A DNA stretch of 38,292 bases from Candidatus Saccharimonadota bacterium (GTDB taxonomy: Bacteria; Patescibacteriota; Saccharimonadia; Saccharimonadales; Saccharimonadaceae): assembly GCA_009781895.1 (NCBI GenBank), contig WQUV01000002.1:1-38292 (forward strand), written 5' to 3'. Shown here in pieces: positions 17,194 to 25,764 of this stretch. Under the pieces are notes generated by a model that saw only the letters and a list, made by a program, of their open reading frames with translations, was not told the DNA's origin and did not search any database. Position numbers and translations under genes: made by a program. The number at the start of each line of letters is the position of its first letter. Within the stretch, counting starts at the first letter, position 1.

Positions 17194-18084
17194 ATGCGCC
17201 AAACTAAAGAAAACCTTGCTTATCTAGAAGAAATAATTGACCTGGACTGGTATCTCGAATACGACCAAAATCTAGGCAAAGGTGTGAAGCTATACTACGC
17301 ACTCAATAAGCTAGCTTACAGGGTTTTTCATTCCAAGGACGGCTTTATGCACTTCCGAGTCTCAAAGAATGGCGAGTACAATGAGAGCGACGTGATGTAC
17401 CAAGTAGACAAGATCGCCAGCTTAATAAAGCCTGGCGACAGCATACTGGAGCTGGGCTTCGGGCAGGGCGCAAACCTGTTTGCCTTAGCCGAAGACTACA
17501 AAGATGTTGACTTTACTGGAGTGGACCTCTTCCCGACCTATAAGAAGAACTCTCACGAAAACGTTAAGCTACTCAAGCAGAACTACGAAGACCTGTCGAG
17601 ATTTAGCGATGAGAGCTTTGACGTGGTCTTCGCCATAGAAACCCTAGTGCACTCCTCGCATAAAGAGAAGATTTTTAAGCAAGTAAATCGCATCCTGAAA
17701 CCAGGTGGGTACTTTATAGTCTACGATTACGCAAGTGTTAAAGACGTTAATGAAAGCGACGAATACACCAAGAAAGCCCTGACCTTAATCGCTAAAGGGG
17801 GCGCGTCAGCAGAGATAGAGTCGTTCGACAGCTGGAAGAAAGCTTTTGCAAAAAATGGATTTATCGAAGAGTCCAATGCTGACCTATCGAAAGAAGTGTT
17901 GCCAGACCTTAAAAGGTTGAAGCATGAAGCTTATCGACTACTGCGCCGTAAAAGACTGGCGAAGACTGCATTTAAGATACTCCCCAAGAGATTCTTAGGA
18001 AATGTGATTGTTGGCTACCTCGGCTATGATAGTTGCAAGGAAAAGCTAGGCTACTATATGGAGTTTATCTACAAAAAACCATAG
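17194..18084 (+). CDS. Class I SAM-dependent methyltransferase
   Basis: 296 residues. A central Rossmann methyltransferase core: motif I ILELGFGQGANLFALAE, the acidic end of strand 2 FTGVDL, motif DESFDVVFAIETLVHS and KPGGYFIVYDYA. N-terminal (1-85) and C-terminal (about 215-296) helical extensions are basic and could hold the substrate. The pattern resembles lipid or small-molecule methyltransferases (UbiE/sterol-MT-like), but the acceptor cannot be told. It follows the Trp-rich gene closely and may share its transcript. Confidence 0.82.
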   Translation: MRQTKENLAYLEEIIDLDWYLEYDQNLGKGVKLYYALNKLAYRVFHSKDGFMHFRVSKNGEYNESDVMYQVDKIASLIKPGDSILELGFGQGANLFALAEDYKDVDFTGVDLFPTYKKNSHENVKLLKQNYEDLSRFSDESFDVVFAIETLVHSSHKEKIFKQVNRILKPGGYFIVYDYASVKDVNESDEYTKKALTLIAKGGASAEIESFDSWKKAFAKNGFIEESNADLSKEVLPDLKRLKHEAYRLLRRKRLAKTAFKILPKRFLGNVIVGYLGYDSCKEKLGYYMEFIYKKP

Positions 18085-18128
18085 ACAATCAATAGCTGAC
18101 AGACTTCCTGTGGTGAAGGCTTATAGCG

Positions 18129-18410
18129 CTAAAATACGAAAGATAATAATTGCGCCCCAATAAAGAGGGCGATAAGTATGTAAATTAAGTAACGCCACTT
18201 CTGTTTACCGACATTAGCGATAGCTACAACCAAAATTCCCGCCACAGCAAGCATCAAAATAAAGTCTAGTAGAGCCCTGAAGAAAATGCCCCATTCCCCA
18301 AGATAGGATATTAACGTGAGAAGGCTTGGGATAATGGCGACACCTATCAAAGCCAGGAATAGCATAGCGATGCGGACGGTGTTACGGTGTTCATCGAGAT
18401 TCTTCTTCAT
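18129..18410 (-). CDS. Small membrane protein, three helices, unknown
   Basis: 93 residues from the ATG at 18410, chosen over a longer frame because TATAAT ends exactly 6 nt before it on the minus strand (leaderless). A charged start (MKKNLDEHRNTVR) is followed by three hydrophobic segments with short loops. No motif or family recognised. Divergent from the DUF368 gene. Confidence 0.6.
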   Translation of the reverse strand: MKKNLDEHRNTVRIAMLFLALIGVAIIPSLLTLISYLGEWGIFFRALLDFILMLAVAGILVVAIANVGKQKWRYLIYILIALFIGAQLLSFVF

Positions 18411-18470
18411 GCCGTAATTATAACACGCTAACGCTAGTCGACTCGTTGGATTCATGGTAAAATATTTAGT

Positions 18471-19400
18471 ATGAAGAAAGTCGCAATCAATAAACAGAAT
18501 AAGTTGACGGATACTATCCTTGGATTCTTTCGCGGGATGGCGTTTGGGGTGTCGACGATTGTGCCGGGGGTGAGCACAGGGACGATTGCGATTATTTTGG
18601 GCTTTTACGACAAGTTACTCGACGCGATTAACGAGCTGCATAAGAACCCTGTGAAGTCGCTGAAGTTCTTGGTGCCGCTAGGTATCGGCGCGGTGATTGG
18701 CGTACTGCTATTTAGCGGGCTGATTAGTTGGCTACTCTCGACGGTGCCATTTCCGACCATGCTGTTTTTCATCGGCTTGATTGCGGGGATTATACCGATT
18801 ATCTTTAACAAAGTTAAGTCGACCCAGAAAAAACAATTACGCTCCGACTGGAAAGCCCTACTAATGATAGCAATACCGATTGCACTGCTGGTGGTAGTAA
18901 CGCACATCCGACCAGAGGGTGAGGTGGATCCAGCAGAGATGATGGCAGGTGTCGGCTGGCCGATGATGATGTACTTATTGCTGGCTGGTGTCATCGGGGC
19001 GGCGGCGCTGATCGTGCCAGGGACGAGTGGGTCGTTCGTACTACTATTGATGGGGATTTATCACTTGGCAACCTTCGCTTTATCGCAACTGGGTGTCTGG
19101 GTGCGAGACCCGAGTGACACGGCTCTACTGTTGGAGATTATGCGAGTGGTGATGCCGCTAGGCATTGGCATACTTATTGGCGCGTTTTCGATGGCGCGGG
19201 CGATTGGCTATCTACTCGAAAAGCACACGCATATAGTATTCTCGATAATTCTAGGCTTGGTGATTGGGTCGATTTACGCGCTATTTGGCGAACCAATTCT
19301 CTGGCAAGCAGGCCTGACACCGCTAGTGGGTCTGGCGGGCGTAGTGATGATGGGCGTTGGTGCTTTTGCTTCATATAAGCTAGGTCAAACTAAGATTTAA
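18471..19400 (+). CDS. DUF368 / PopT-type polyprenyl-phosphate carrier transporter
   Basis: 309 residues, polytopic. The family signature is clear: RGMAFGVSTIVPGVSTGT near the start, and a second inverted-repeat copy VIGAAALIVPGTSGSFVLLLMGIYH in the second half. DUF368 proteins (PopT) have been reported to recycle undecaprenyl phosphate across the membrane for envelope synthesis, so this gene should serve glycan or peptidoglycan export. TAAAAT ends 7 nt before the ATG (leaderless type). A strong shared terminator follows. Confidence 0.88.
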   Translation: MKKVAINKQNKLTDTILGFFRGMAFGVSTIVPGVSTGTIAIILGFYDKLLDAINELHKNPVKSLKFLVPLGIGAVIGVLLFSGLISWLLSTVPFPTMLFFIGLIAGIIPIIFNKVKSTQKKQLRSDWKALLMIAIPIALLVVVTHIRPEGEVDPAEMMAGVGWPMMMYLLLAGVIGAAALIVPGTSGSFVLLLMGIYHLATFALSQLGVWVRDPSDTALLLEIMRVVMPLGIGILIGAFSMARAIGYLLEKHTHIVFSIILGLVIGSIYALFGEPILWQAGLTPLVGLAGVVMMGVGAFASYKLGQTKI

Positions 19401-19406
19401 GTAGCC

Positions 19407-19446
19407 AAGAAGCCTCAGATACAGGGATAGCCCTGTGAGGCTTCTT
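19407..19446. terminator. Bidirectional terminator between DUF368 gene and clpP
   Basis: An 11-bp outer stem (19407-19417 with 19436-19446) plus an inner CAGGG/CCCTG stem and ATAG loop. It overlaps the clpP stop codon and serves both converging genes. Confidence 0.85.
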
Positions 19447-20041
19447 ACTTGCTAAGGATTTTATCTACCAAGCCATAATCGACAGCGTCGTCGGCAGAGA
19501 GCCAGTAGTCGCGGTCGGTGTCACGTTCGATGGTCTTAAATGGCTTACCAGTATTCTGGCTTAAGATCTCGTTGAGACGCTTTTTAAGGGCGATTGACTC
19601 GCGGAGGGAGATTTCTTGGTCGGAGACTTTACCCTCAGTGCCACTAGATGGTTGATGCACCATGATGCGGGCGTTTGGAAGAGCGAAACGCTTTCCTTCC
19701 GTGCCAGCCGAGAGCAGTAGGGCGCCCATTGAGGCAGAGAGGCCGACAGCGATGGTCTGGACGTCAGGCTTGACGAGATTCATGGTGTCGAGTATAGCAA
19801 GACCATCATAGACGCTACCGCCAGGAGTGTTAATGTAGAACTTAATATCGGCATTTGGATCCTCGTGTTCGAGAAAGAGGAGCTGAGCGACGACCAGATT
19901 AGCGATGGGGCGCGTGACAGCCTCGCCCAAGAAGACGACGCGGTCCTTTAGGAGTCGTGAATAGATATCGTAGGCTCGCTCGCCGTCTGGGGTGGTCTCG
20001 AGTACGGTCGGCACTAGATAGCTTTTTGGTTGTTTATCCAT
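19445..20041 (-). CDS. clpP: ATP-dependent Clp protease proteolytic subunit ClpP
   Basis: 198 residues, full length. Catalytic Ser in [14 protein letters not shown], His in MVHQPS and Asp in [10 protein letters not shown] form the serine-protease triad. The oxyanion/handle region [12 protein letters not shown] is intact. ClpP forms the degradation chamber fed by Clp ATPases; the short Clp unfoldase at 3593 carries an IGF loop that could dock to it. TATAAT (complement of 20048-20053) ends 6 nt before the ATG, predicting a leaderless mRNA. Confidence 0.96.
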   Translation of the reverse strand: MDKQPKSYLVPTVLETTPDGERAYDIYSRLLKDRVVFLGEAVTRPIANLVVAQLLFLEHEDPNADIKFYINTPGGSVYDGLAILDTMNLVKPDVQTIAVGLSASMGALLLSAGTEGKRFALPNARIMVHQPSSGTEGKVSDQEISLRESIALKKRLNEILSQNTGKPFKTIERDTDRDYWLSADDAVDYGLVDKILSK

Positions 20042-20082
20042 AAGCTTATTATATCATATTTTGCGGTGTTTCACAAGGGATA

Positions 20083-20502
20083 CTAGATGACACCGAGGTC
20101 TTGGAGGGCGCGACGATAGACTTTGACGGCGCGCTTAGCCTGCTCGAAACCGACTGAGAACTTACGAGTGTGGGCGATTTCGTTGCGGAGCTTGTGGGCG
20201 TACCAGACGGCGTTGATGTTGGAGATGCTGGAGTTTGCAGACTTGAGGCGATCGGCCATGGTCTTGCCTTCAAACCCGAGTTCGCGGAGGACTTCGTCGA
20301 GCATTTTGTCCATCTCAAAAACTGTGTCGTTCCAAGACTTCGGCTGGAGCTTGTCCAGGCCGTTCTCGATCTCGAGGAAGTCAGCTTGATACTTGGCGGT
20401 GTCGATCTTGACGACCTTATGTGATGTGAGACTGATGGCGGCGAATACCAGGACGCCGACAATTAAAATGGCTGCCAAAAGAAAGGCAAGATTCGTTGTC
20501 AT
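20083..20502 (-). CDS. Membrane-anchored HEPN-like helical protein
   Basis: 139 residues. One N-terminal membrane helix (about 5-27) is followed by an all-helical cytosolic part. Near the end, AVWYAHKLRNEIAHTRKF contains R-N-E-I-A-H, matching the R-x4-6-H catalytic motif of HEPN ribonuclease-like domains, followed by a helix as in that fold. HEPN identity is inferred from this motif and length; whether it cleaves RNA is open. No minimal nucleotidyltransferase partner is adjacent. A TATAAT ends 8 nt before the ATG. Confidence 0.6.
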   Translation of the reverse strand: MTTNLAFLLAAILIVGVLVFAAISLTSHKVVKIDTAKYQADFLEIENGLDKLQPKSWNDTVFEMDKMLDEVLRELGFEGKTMADRLKSANSSISNINAVWYAHKLRNEIAHTRKFSVGFEQAKRAVKVYRRALQDLGVI

Positions 20503-20557
20503 ATAGGGTCATTATAGCATATTCAGCTTCAGTAATCCAGCTGCTGGCTCTGCCGTA

Positions 20558-20586
20558 TTGACTTATACGAGACAATATGGTATCAT
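20558..20586 (+). promoter_or_regulatory. Promoter of the frameshifted cassette at 20683
   Basis: TTGACT (20558-20563), 17-nt spacer, extended -10 TGGTATCAT (TATCAT 20581-20586). The transcript would begin near GACAGC, which can pair with GCTGTC between the SD and the ATG at 20683. Confidence 0.65.
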
Positions 20587-20682
20587 GACAGCAACCATTA
20601 GGAGTACGTCGTGGGATACTCCCGAACATTTGCAATATAGTTAGCGAGTAAAAACGACTACACTCCAGAAGGAGGCTGTCCA

Positions 20683-20983
20683 ATGAATACAGCCCAATCT
20701 ATATATCAGGGAAGGCGCCTGGTACGAGGCAATCGAAACCTACATAAGAGGTCTGAGTGGCCCACAGCTGGCACGCATGACAATACACCAATTTGCGCTC
20801 TTCAATGACCTGCTGGTCGGAGAGCCAGGAGCCTACGTAAACAGCGGCATGATCTCACCGACGATGCTCGAGTTCTTGAGCGACGCGAAACGAGACCTGC
20901 TGTCCCACCCGAGTGCGCCATACATGATGAAATGCATGGACGAATACCTCTTAAAAATACTAGAACTTATCAAAACAGAGTAA
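20683..20983 (+). pseudogene. Frameshifted short paralogue of the 21218 protein
   Basis: The best start is the ATG at 20683 after AGAAGGAGG, but that frame ends at 20808 after 41 codons. In the +1 frame, reading from just after the start gives NLYIREGAWYEAIETYIRGL and continues to 20983. That frame's end (LSGPQLARMTIHQFALFNDL, then GEPGAYVNSGMISPTMLEFL) aligns with the C-terminal third of the 21218 protein (MSGKELAKLRGCHLAEINDA, then GRDGAYQAGIVTPVVIECLE). So one gene of about 100 codons appears broken by a single-base shift within its first ~10 codons, unless a programmed +1 shift or a sequencing error explains it. Its own promoter and terminator are intact. Confidence 0.6.
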
Positions 20984-21010
20984 CCCTCGCTGTACACTAT
21001 ACAGAAAAGA

Positions 21011-21032
21011 CCCCGCCTAAATACTGGCGGGG
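21011..21032 (+). terminator. Stem-loop terminator of the 20683 cassette
   Basis: CCCCGCC (21011-21017) pairs with GGCGGGG (21026-21032) around an 8-nt loop. The T-run after it is poor; it directly abuts the next promoter. Confidence 0.6.
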
Positions 21033-21039
21033 GCACTAC

Positions 21040-21217
21040 TTGACATCTAGGCGCTAATATGATATAATGTGGAGGGTAGCTTGGAGCGGACACAACTAAT
21101 GCCCCCCCCCAAGCAATAATCTACTACCGGGCGAGCAACTTTAGAATTCGTGTGAACGGACTATTTTTCGCTTGCCTGAAATCCGCCCCATAGGGGCTAT
21201 CTCAAGGAGGAGAGAGT
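21040..21217 (+). promoter_or_regulatory. Cassette promoter and ~140-nt structured leader of the 21218 gene
   Basis: TTGACA (21040-21045), 17-nt spacer, extended -10 TGATATAAT (TATAAT 21063-21068), then the shared block GTGGAGGGTA. The leader contains a C9 tract (21102-21110). Its 5' part can pair with the sequence just before the SD: GGTAGC with GCTATC, and GGAGCGGA with TCCGCCCC (7 of 8 positions), closing the leader next to AAGGAGGAG. No start codon with a good SD lies inside it. Confidence 0.65.
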
Positions 21218-21979
21218 ATGAACAACAACAAGACCACCATCAGAGGCGTGGAGATTACCGTAAGGGTAGACGAAGTCATCATCGAGCCCGATGCAACAAT
21301 GTTGCTTGCGGCTAACACAGTAAGGAATGCTGGTTCGTGCCGGCGCGGCGGGCCGCCATTTGGCGACAAAACAACCGTAATTGGCGTCATAGAAGCGGTG
21401 GCTGGGTACTCAATGAAGAGGTGCTGCTTGCCTGACGAGCGGCTACAGCAACTGGAAGACGCTATTGGCAAGATATGTGACATGAGCTATTGGCGCAGCC
21501 TCGATGCTGAAATGAAAGTTGACTTGGGCAAACTAATCGCCCACATCAACGACAGGCGGGTTACAACGCTTAGTCAAGCATTGGTTGCAGAAATCCGTAG
21601 TATCCTAACAACCTGCAGCTACGACGACGAAGACAACGACTGCCTGGACGAAATCCTGCGGCTACTGATAGGGCGAACTCCTGGCGACCCTGACTTGAAG
21701 CTGGTGAGCGTTAATTATGCTGCGCTTGACGCATTCTTGTCCAAGATGTCAGGGAAAGAGCTGGCGAAGCTGCGAGGTTGCCACCTTGCCGAGATAAATG
21801 ATGCATTCATCGGCAGAGACGGCGCATATCAGGCGGGTATCGTCACGCCTGTAGTGATAGAGTGTCTTGAAGAGGCAATTGACGACCTCATCAACAATCA
21901 CCGCGACTTAATGCCTGAGATGGACGAAAGCATCTCGACCGCATTGGACCTGGAAAGAAAATACGCCGAGCTGCAATAG
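21218..21979 (+). CDS. Unknown cytosolic protein, long-leader cassette class
   Basis: 253 residues, acidic, no membrane segment. A small beta-like N-terminus (TTIRGVEITVRVDEVIIEPDA) is followed by mostly helical sequence, with an acidic stretch CSYDDEDNDCLDE around residue 140. Five Cys are scattered. The last ~75 residues are paralogous to the broken gene at 20683. The start is fixed by AAGGAGGAGAG 4 nt upstream. Transcribed alone from its own promoter and terminator. No family recognised. Confidence 0.75.
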   Translation: MNNNKTTIRGVEITVRVDEVIIEPDATMLLAANTVRNAGSCRRGGPPFGDKTTVIGVIEAVAGYSMKRCCLPDERLQQLEDAIGKICDMSYWRSLDAEMKVDLGKLIAHINDRRVTTLSQALVAEIRSILTTCSYDDEDNDCLDEILRLLIGRTPGDPDLKLVSVNYAALDAFLSKMSGKELAKLRGCHLAEINDAFIGRDGAYQAGIVTPVVIECLEEAIDDLINNHRDLMPEMDESISTALDLERKYAELQ

Positions 21980-22011
21980 CAGGGTCGGCCCGAAACACAC
22001 GAATAATAAAT

Positions 22012-22035
22012 CCCTCGAAGCAATGCTATCGAGGG
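22012..22035. terminator. Bidirectional terminator between 21218 gene and pta
   Basis: CCCTCGA (22012-22018) pairs with TCGAGGG (22029-22035), 10-nt loop, with CTCTTTATT on the plus side and ATTTATTATT on the minus side. It ends both converging units. Confidence 0.8.
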
Positions 22036-22046
22036 CTCTTTATTGC

Positions 22047-22817
22047 CTAGAGTGAACGAATGGCTTTGATGACGCCATAAATGTCATCAATGGTGGCGCC
22101 GCGAGAAAGGTCAGAAACGGGACGGTTGAAGCCCTGGAGGATAGGGCCGATGGCGATGGCGCCGCCGAATTGTTGCATGGACTTATAGAGTATATTGCCG
22201 GAGTTAAGGTCAGGGCAAATCAAGACATTGGCGCGACCCGCAACAGGAGAGTCTGGGGCTTTTTTACTGCCGACAACTGGGTTAACCGCGGCATCGAGCT
22301 GCATTTCGCCATCAATTAGGAGGTCGGGATTGGCGGCCTTGATGTTGGCTATGGCTTCGCGGGCGATGTCGATAGTGGCGTCTTTACCGCCAGAGCCCAA
22401 GGTCGAGAAACTAAGTACCGCCGCCCGAATGTCGTCCTCGAGAACCTTCTTAGCAGACTCTACTGTGGCGGTAATGATGTCGGTGAGCTGAGCGGCATCG
22501 GGGTGCTTGCAGGTGGCGCAGTCAGCGAGGGCGAACACCCGCCCATCCGACATCTCCATGAAGAATACGCTAGAGAAAGCCTTGAAGCGGGGTCTCATGC
22601 CAATAATATCTCGGGCCGATAGAATAACATCGCGCGAAGTATAGTCGATACCAGCAATAATGGCGTCGGCTTTGTCGTCCTTGACCATTTGCATAGCTTT
22701 AGTTAGAGCCTCAGGTGTACCATCAAGCATGACCGCCTCGCAGAGCTTGGCTTTCTCGGCAAGCTTGACGGCGGCTTTGATATTAGCATTATTGCCTTCG
22801 GGGAAAACTATTTTCAT
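22047..22817 (-). CDS. pta: Phosphate acetyltransferase, compact form
   Basis: 256 residues of the phosphotransacetylase family (acetyl-CoA + Pi to acetyl-P + CoA). Recognisable blocks: KIVFPEGNN at the start, FALADCATCKHPDAAQL, LSFSTLGSGGKD, LLIDGEMQLDAAVNP, KKAPDSPVAGRANVLICPDLNSGNI and GPILQGFNRPVSDLSRG. Typical enzymes have about 320-330 residues; here roughly 18 N-terminal residues and part of the helical domain are missing, but the active-site blocks remain. It is the last gene of the der-pth-activase-pflB operon, 9 nt after pflB, so acetyl-CoA from PflB can be turned into acetyl-phosphate. Confidence 0.93.
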   Translation of the reverse strand: MKIVFPEGNNANIKAAVKLAEKAKLCEAVMLDGTPEALTKAMQMVKDDKADAIIAGIDYTSRDVILSARDIIGMRPRFKAFSSVFFMEMSDGRVFALADCATCKHPDAAQLTDIITATVESAKKVLEDDIRAAVLSFSTLGSGGKDATIDIAREAIANIKAANPDLLIDGEMQLDAAVNPVVGSKKAPDSPVAGRANVLICPDLNSGNILYKSMQQFGGAIAIGPILQGFNRPVSDLSRGATIDDIYGVIKAIRSL

Positions 22818-22826
22818 ATCAACGTC

Positions 22827-25190
22827 CTACTTTACCTTATCGTGGAAAGTGCGATTGATGATGTCTAACTGCTTGTCCTTAGGGAGCTTAAGGAAGTCGA
22901 CGGCGTAGCCAGAGACACGAACGACAATGGTGCCGTAATTAAACTTCTCGGGGTTTTCATAAGCTTCGAGCAGGCGCTCCTTAGAGACGACATTGACGTT
23001 GCAGTGGTATAGATTAGCCTCAGTCATAGTGTCGAGGATCTCGACTAGCTGACCAGCGGTATTGCCTAGGGCTTGCGGGACTACAGTGATGGTGAGCGAG
23101 ACGCCATCAAGGCAATCGGCGAATGGGATTTTGGCGAGGCTGGCCATAGAGGCGATGATGCCAGCTTTGTCCTGGCCGTTTGATGGGTTGGCGCCAGGTG
23201 CAAATGGCTCACGTGGAGCGCGGCCGACGCGCTCGCCATCTTTACCGTTGAGCAACGCTCCATCAGGTAGCGCACCAGTCGCGGCGCCATAGGCGACATT
23301 AGCGGTGATGGTGAGGAGCGAGAGGGTCGGGAAGGCTTGGCGATAGATTTTGCCGTCTTCGTAGTGGCGCATTAACTCGGTCTTGATGGCGCGGACGATC
23401 TTTAGCGCGATGTCATCGGCGCGGTCGTCGTTATTGCCGAAGCGAGGGAAGTCATCTGAATCGATCTTGAAGTCGACGACAACACCGCTTTCGATAACTG
23501 GCTCGACCCTGGCGTGCTTGATAGCGGAAAAAGCGTCAACGACATGGGACAATCCAGCCACACCAAAGCCCATGGTGCGAAAAACTTCAGTGTCATAGAG
23601 CGCCATTTCGAGGCTCTCATAAAAGTTGCGGTCACAGGAATAGTGAATGATATTGAGGGCGGCTATATACTCCTGGATGACGAACTTGAGCATTGGCAGG
23701 AAGTGGTCGTTCCAGACTAGGTCGAATTCGAGGCGGTCGGAATAGGCTGGGTTGGCGACGATCGACTGCGCCCAAGCTGGCTTGCTGACAAAGATCGACT
23801 CGCCCGAGAACTCTTCGAGACCGCCGTTCAGGCCAGCCAAGAAAACCTTACCAAGATTGAAACGAGCGCCGAAGAGCTGGCAGGTCTCTTTGCCTTTCTG
23901 GCTCTTGATCATAGGGCTTACGCAACAGCCAATAGTGGCGTCATTAGATTTGAACTCTTCGCGAATTAGACGGTCGTTTTCGAACTGAATGGTGGAGGTA
24001 TCAGTGGAGACTTTAGCGATATATTCCTTCCACGCCTTTGGGAGATCATCGTCCCAGAGGACAGTGAGGTTGGGTTCGGGCGCGGGACCGAGGTTGTTGA
24101 TGGTTTGCACTAGACGATAGGAGGTCTTGGTGACAAGGGTTTTACGTTTCTTGCCGTCCTCATCGGCGAGCATGCCGCCTAGCGTCAGAGTAGCCCATAT
24201 TGGGTTGCCAGCATACATCTCGTCAAAGGCTGGGTGACGGAGGAAGCGAATGACGCGAAGCTTGATGACGAAGTCATCAATGATTTCTTGGATTTCACGC
24301 TCTTTGATTTTACCTGCTTTAAGATCGCGCTCGGCATAGATATCGAGGAAAGAATCGATACGACCAACACTCATGGCGGCACCATCTTGCTGCTTACAGG
24401 CAGCAAGATAAGAGAGATAGAGCCAGAGGACGGCTTCTTTAAAACTGGTTGCGGGCTTTGAGATATCGTATCCGTACCTCTGCGCCATGACTTTAAGGTC
24501 GGCTAGAGCTTTGATTTGCGAGCTGACTTCCTGGCGAAGCTGCATGACGTCGTCAAGGGCGCCGCTATCAATCTTGTCCGCGAGTTCTAGCGAGTCGACC
24601 TGTTTTTGCTGCATGAGGTAATCGATACCATAGAGAGCGACTCGGCGATAGTCGCCGATCAGGCGACCGCGAGATGAGTTATCGGGTAAAGCAGAGAGAA
24701 TATGAGAGGAGCGGAGCTTACGAATCTGTGGGGTGTAGAGGTCGAACACGGCGTCATTATGAGTCTGAAAAAGAGCGAAGACCTCATTGTCTACGCTAGG
24801 GCTAGTACGAAGACCATGAGCCTCGAGGGCACCGCGGATATTGCGGATACCCTCACGATACATGACGGGGCGCTTGAAGAGGGCGTCAGTTTGAAGGCCG
24901 ACAATGAGATTGTCGTCTTCGGAGATGAATCCAGGCTTGAAAGCGTCGACGTCAGCATTAACCGAGGTTTCGGCCTCGTAAATATTTTGCTGGCGCTGGC
25001 GCTCTTCTTCATCCTGGACAGTCTTCCAGAGACGCTTGGTGCGAGCAGTGGCAGATTCTAAGAAATCAGCATGGTCTTTGTATTCGGTGTAATTATGCTC
25101 GATAAAATCAAAGACGTTGACATTACCAAATTCGCTCCAGTCGCCAGCCTTAAAGCCCTGCCACTCTGGCCATTCTGAGACGCCTCGCAT
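22827..25190 (-). CDS. pflB: Pyruvate formate-lyase (formate C-acetyltransferase)
   Basis: 787 residues, full length for PflB, the glycyl-radical enzyme converting pyruvate and CoA to acetyl-CoA and formate. The adjacent catalytic Cys pair is in NDATIGCCVSPM and the radical Gly in VVRVSGYAVDFLKL near the C-terminus. The radical makes it oxygen-sensitive, so this points to an anaerobic fermentative host. The matching activase is directly upstream in the operon (47 nt) and Pta follows (9 nt). The ATG is preceded by an AAGGAGG SD. Confidence 0.96.
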   Translation of the reverse strand: MRGVSEWPEWQGFKAGDWSEFGNVNVFDFIEHNYTEYKDHADFLESATARTKRLWKTVQDEEERQRQQNIYEAETSVNADVDAFKPGFISEDDNLIVGLQTDALFKRPVMYREGIRNIRGALEAHGLRTSPSVDNEVFALFQTHNDAVFDLYTPQIRKLRSSHILSALPDNSSRGRLIGDYRRVALYGIDYLMQQKQVDSLELADKIDSGALDDVMQLRQEVSSQIKALADLKVMAQRYGYDISKPATSFKEAVLWLYLSYLAACKQQDGAAMSVGRIDSFLDIYAERDLKAGKIKEREIQEIIDDFVIKLRVIRFLRHPAFDEMYAGNPIWATLTLGGMLADEDGKKRKTLVTKTSYRLVQTINNLGPAPEPNLTVLWDDDLPKAWKEYIAKVSTDTSTIQFENDRLIREEFKSNDATIGCCVSPMIKSQKGKETCQLFGARFNLGKVFLAGLNGGLEEFSGESIFVSKPAWAQSIVANPAYSDRLEFDLVWNDHFLPMLKFVIQEYIAALNIIHYSCDRNFYESLEMALYDTEVFRTMGFGVAGLSHVVDAFSAIKHARVEPVIESGVVVDFKIDSDDFPRFGNNDDRADDIALKIVRAIKTELMRHYEDGKIYRQAFPTLSLLTITANVAYGAATGALPDGALLNGKDGERVGRAPREPFAPGANPSNGQDKAGIIASMASLAKIPFADCLDGVSLTITVVPQALGNTAGQLVEILDTMTEANLYHCNVNVVSKERLLEAYENPEKFNYGTIVVRVSGYAVDFLKLPKDKQLDIINRTFHDKVK

Positions 25191-25237
25191 ATTACCTCCT
25201 TGTAGTAAGTATTACTATTTTAGCAGATCCTTAGCAA

Positions 25238-25756
25238 CTAAAAAAGAGTGATTTGGTCAGACTTAAGCGTCTCTTGCACATCAATCAAGCGTTGGTTATT
25301 GCTGCCGCGCCAAGGCAGGGAGATGTCGCGTTCGCTTAAGATGAAAGGGCCATCGACCAAGATGTCTATCTGCTTAAGATACTCGTGCCATTGATTCTCG
25401 GCGCTGGCTTTTTCGATGATATGCTCGAACGTGAGCCCAGTGTAAGCCCAGATATTAAACTTGGGGTTTTGCTTTTTTAGGCGCTTAATTAACTCGATAC
25501 AGGCAGGCGCCTGATAGATCGGGTCGCCACCACAAAGAGTGAGTCGACCCCAGCTAAACCTGTGCTTTTTCATGTCGCTAATGATCTCGTCGATGTCAAC
25601 AAAGTAAGACCCAGGAGCGTCAGGGCAGAAGCTCCAAGTTTCTGGATTATGACAGCCCTTGCAGTGTAAGTAGCAACCCTGAGTGTAGATAGCATAGCGA
25701 ATACCGAGGCCGTCAGCAGTGGACTCAGGGAAGACAGTCGAGAGGTGGAACTTCAT
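25238..25756 (-). CDS. Radical SAM glycyl-radical activase, NrdG-like
   Basis: 172 residues. The C-x3-C-x2-C cluster motif is in TQGCYLHCKGCHNPETW and the SAM-binding G-G-D in LTLCGGDPIYQ. Its length and the ending (DILVDGPFILSERD, then WRGSNNQR) match the NrdG activase of class III ribonucleotide reductase (about 155-175 residues) better than PflA (about 245). Its place beside pflB says that PflB is its substrate, though it could also serve an NrdD encoded elsewhere. The start is 8 nt after the pth stop (minus strand). Confidence 0.85.
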   Translation of the reverse strand: MKFHLSTVFPESTADGLGIRYAIYTQGCYLHCKGCHNPETWSFCPDAPGSYFVDIDEIISDMKKHRFSWGRLTLCGGDPIYQAPACIELIKRLKKQNPKFNIWAYTGLTFEHIIEKASAENQWHEYLKQIDILVDGPFILSERDISLPWRGSNNQRLIDVQETLKSDQITLF

Positions 25757-25764
25757 GCGTTAAT

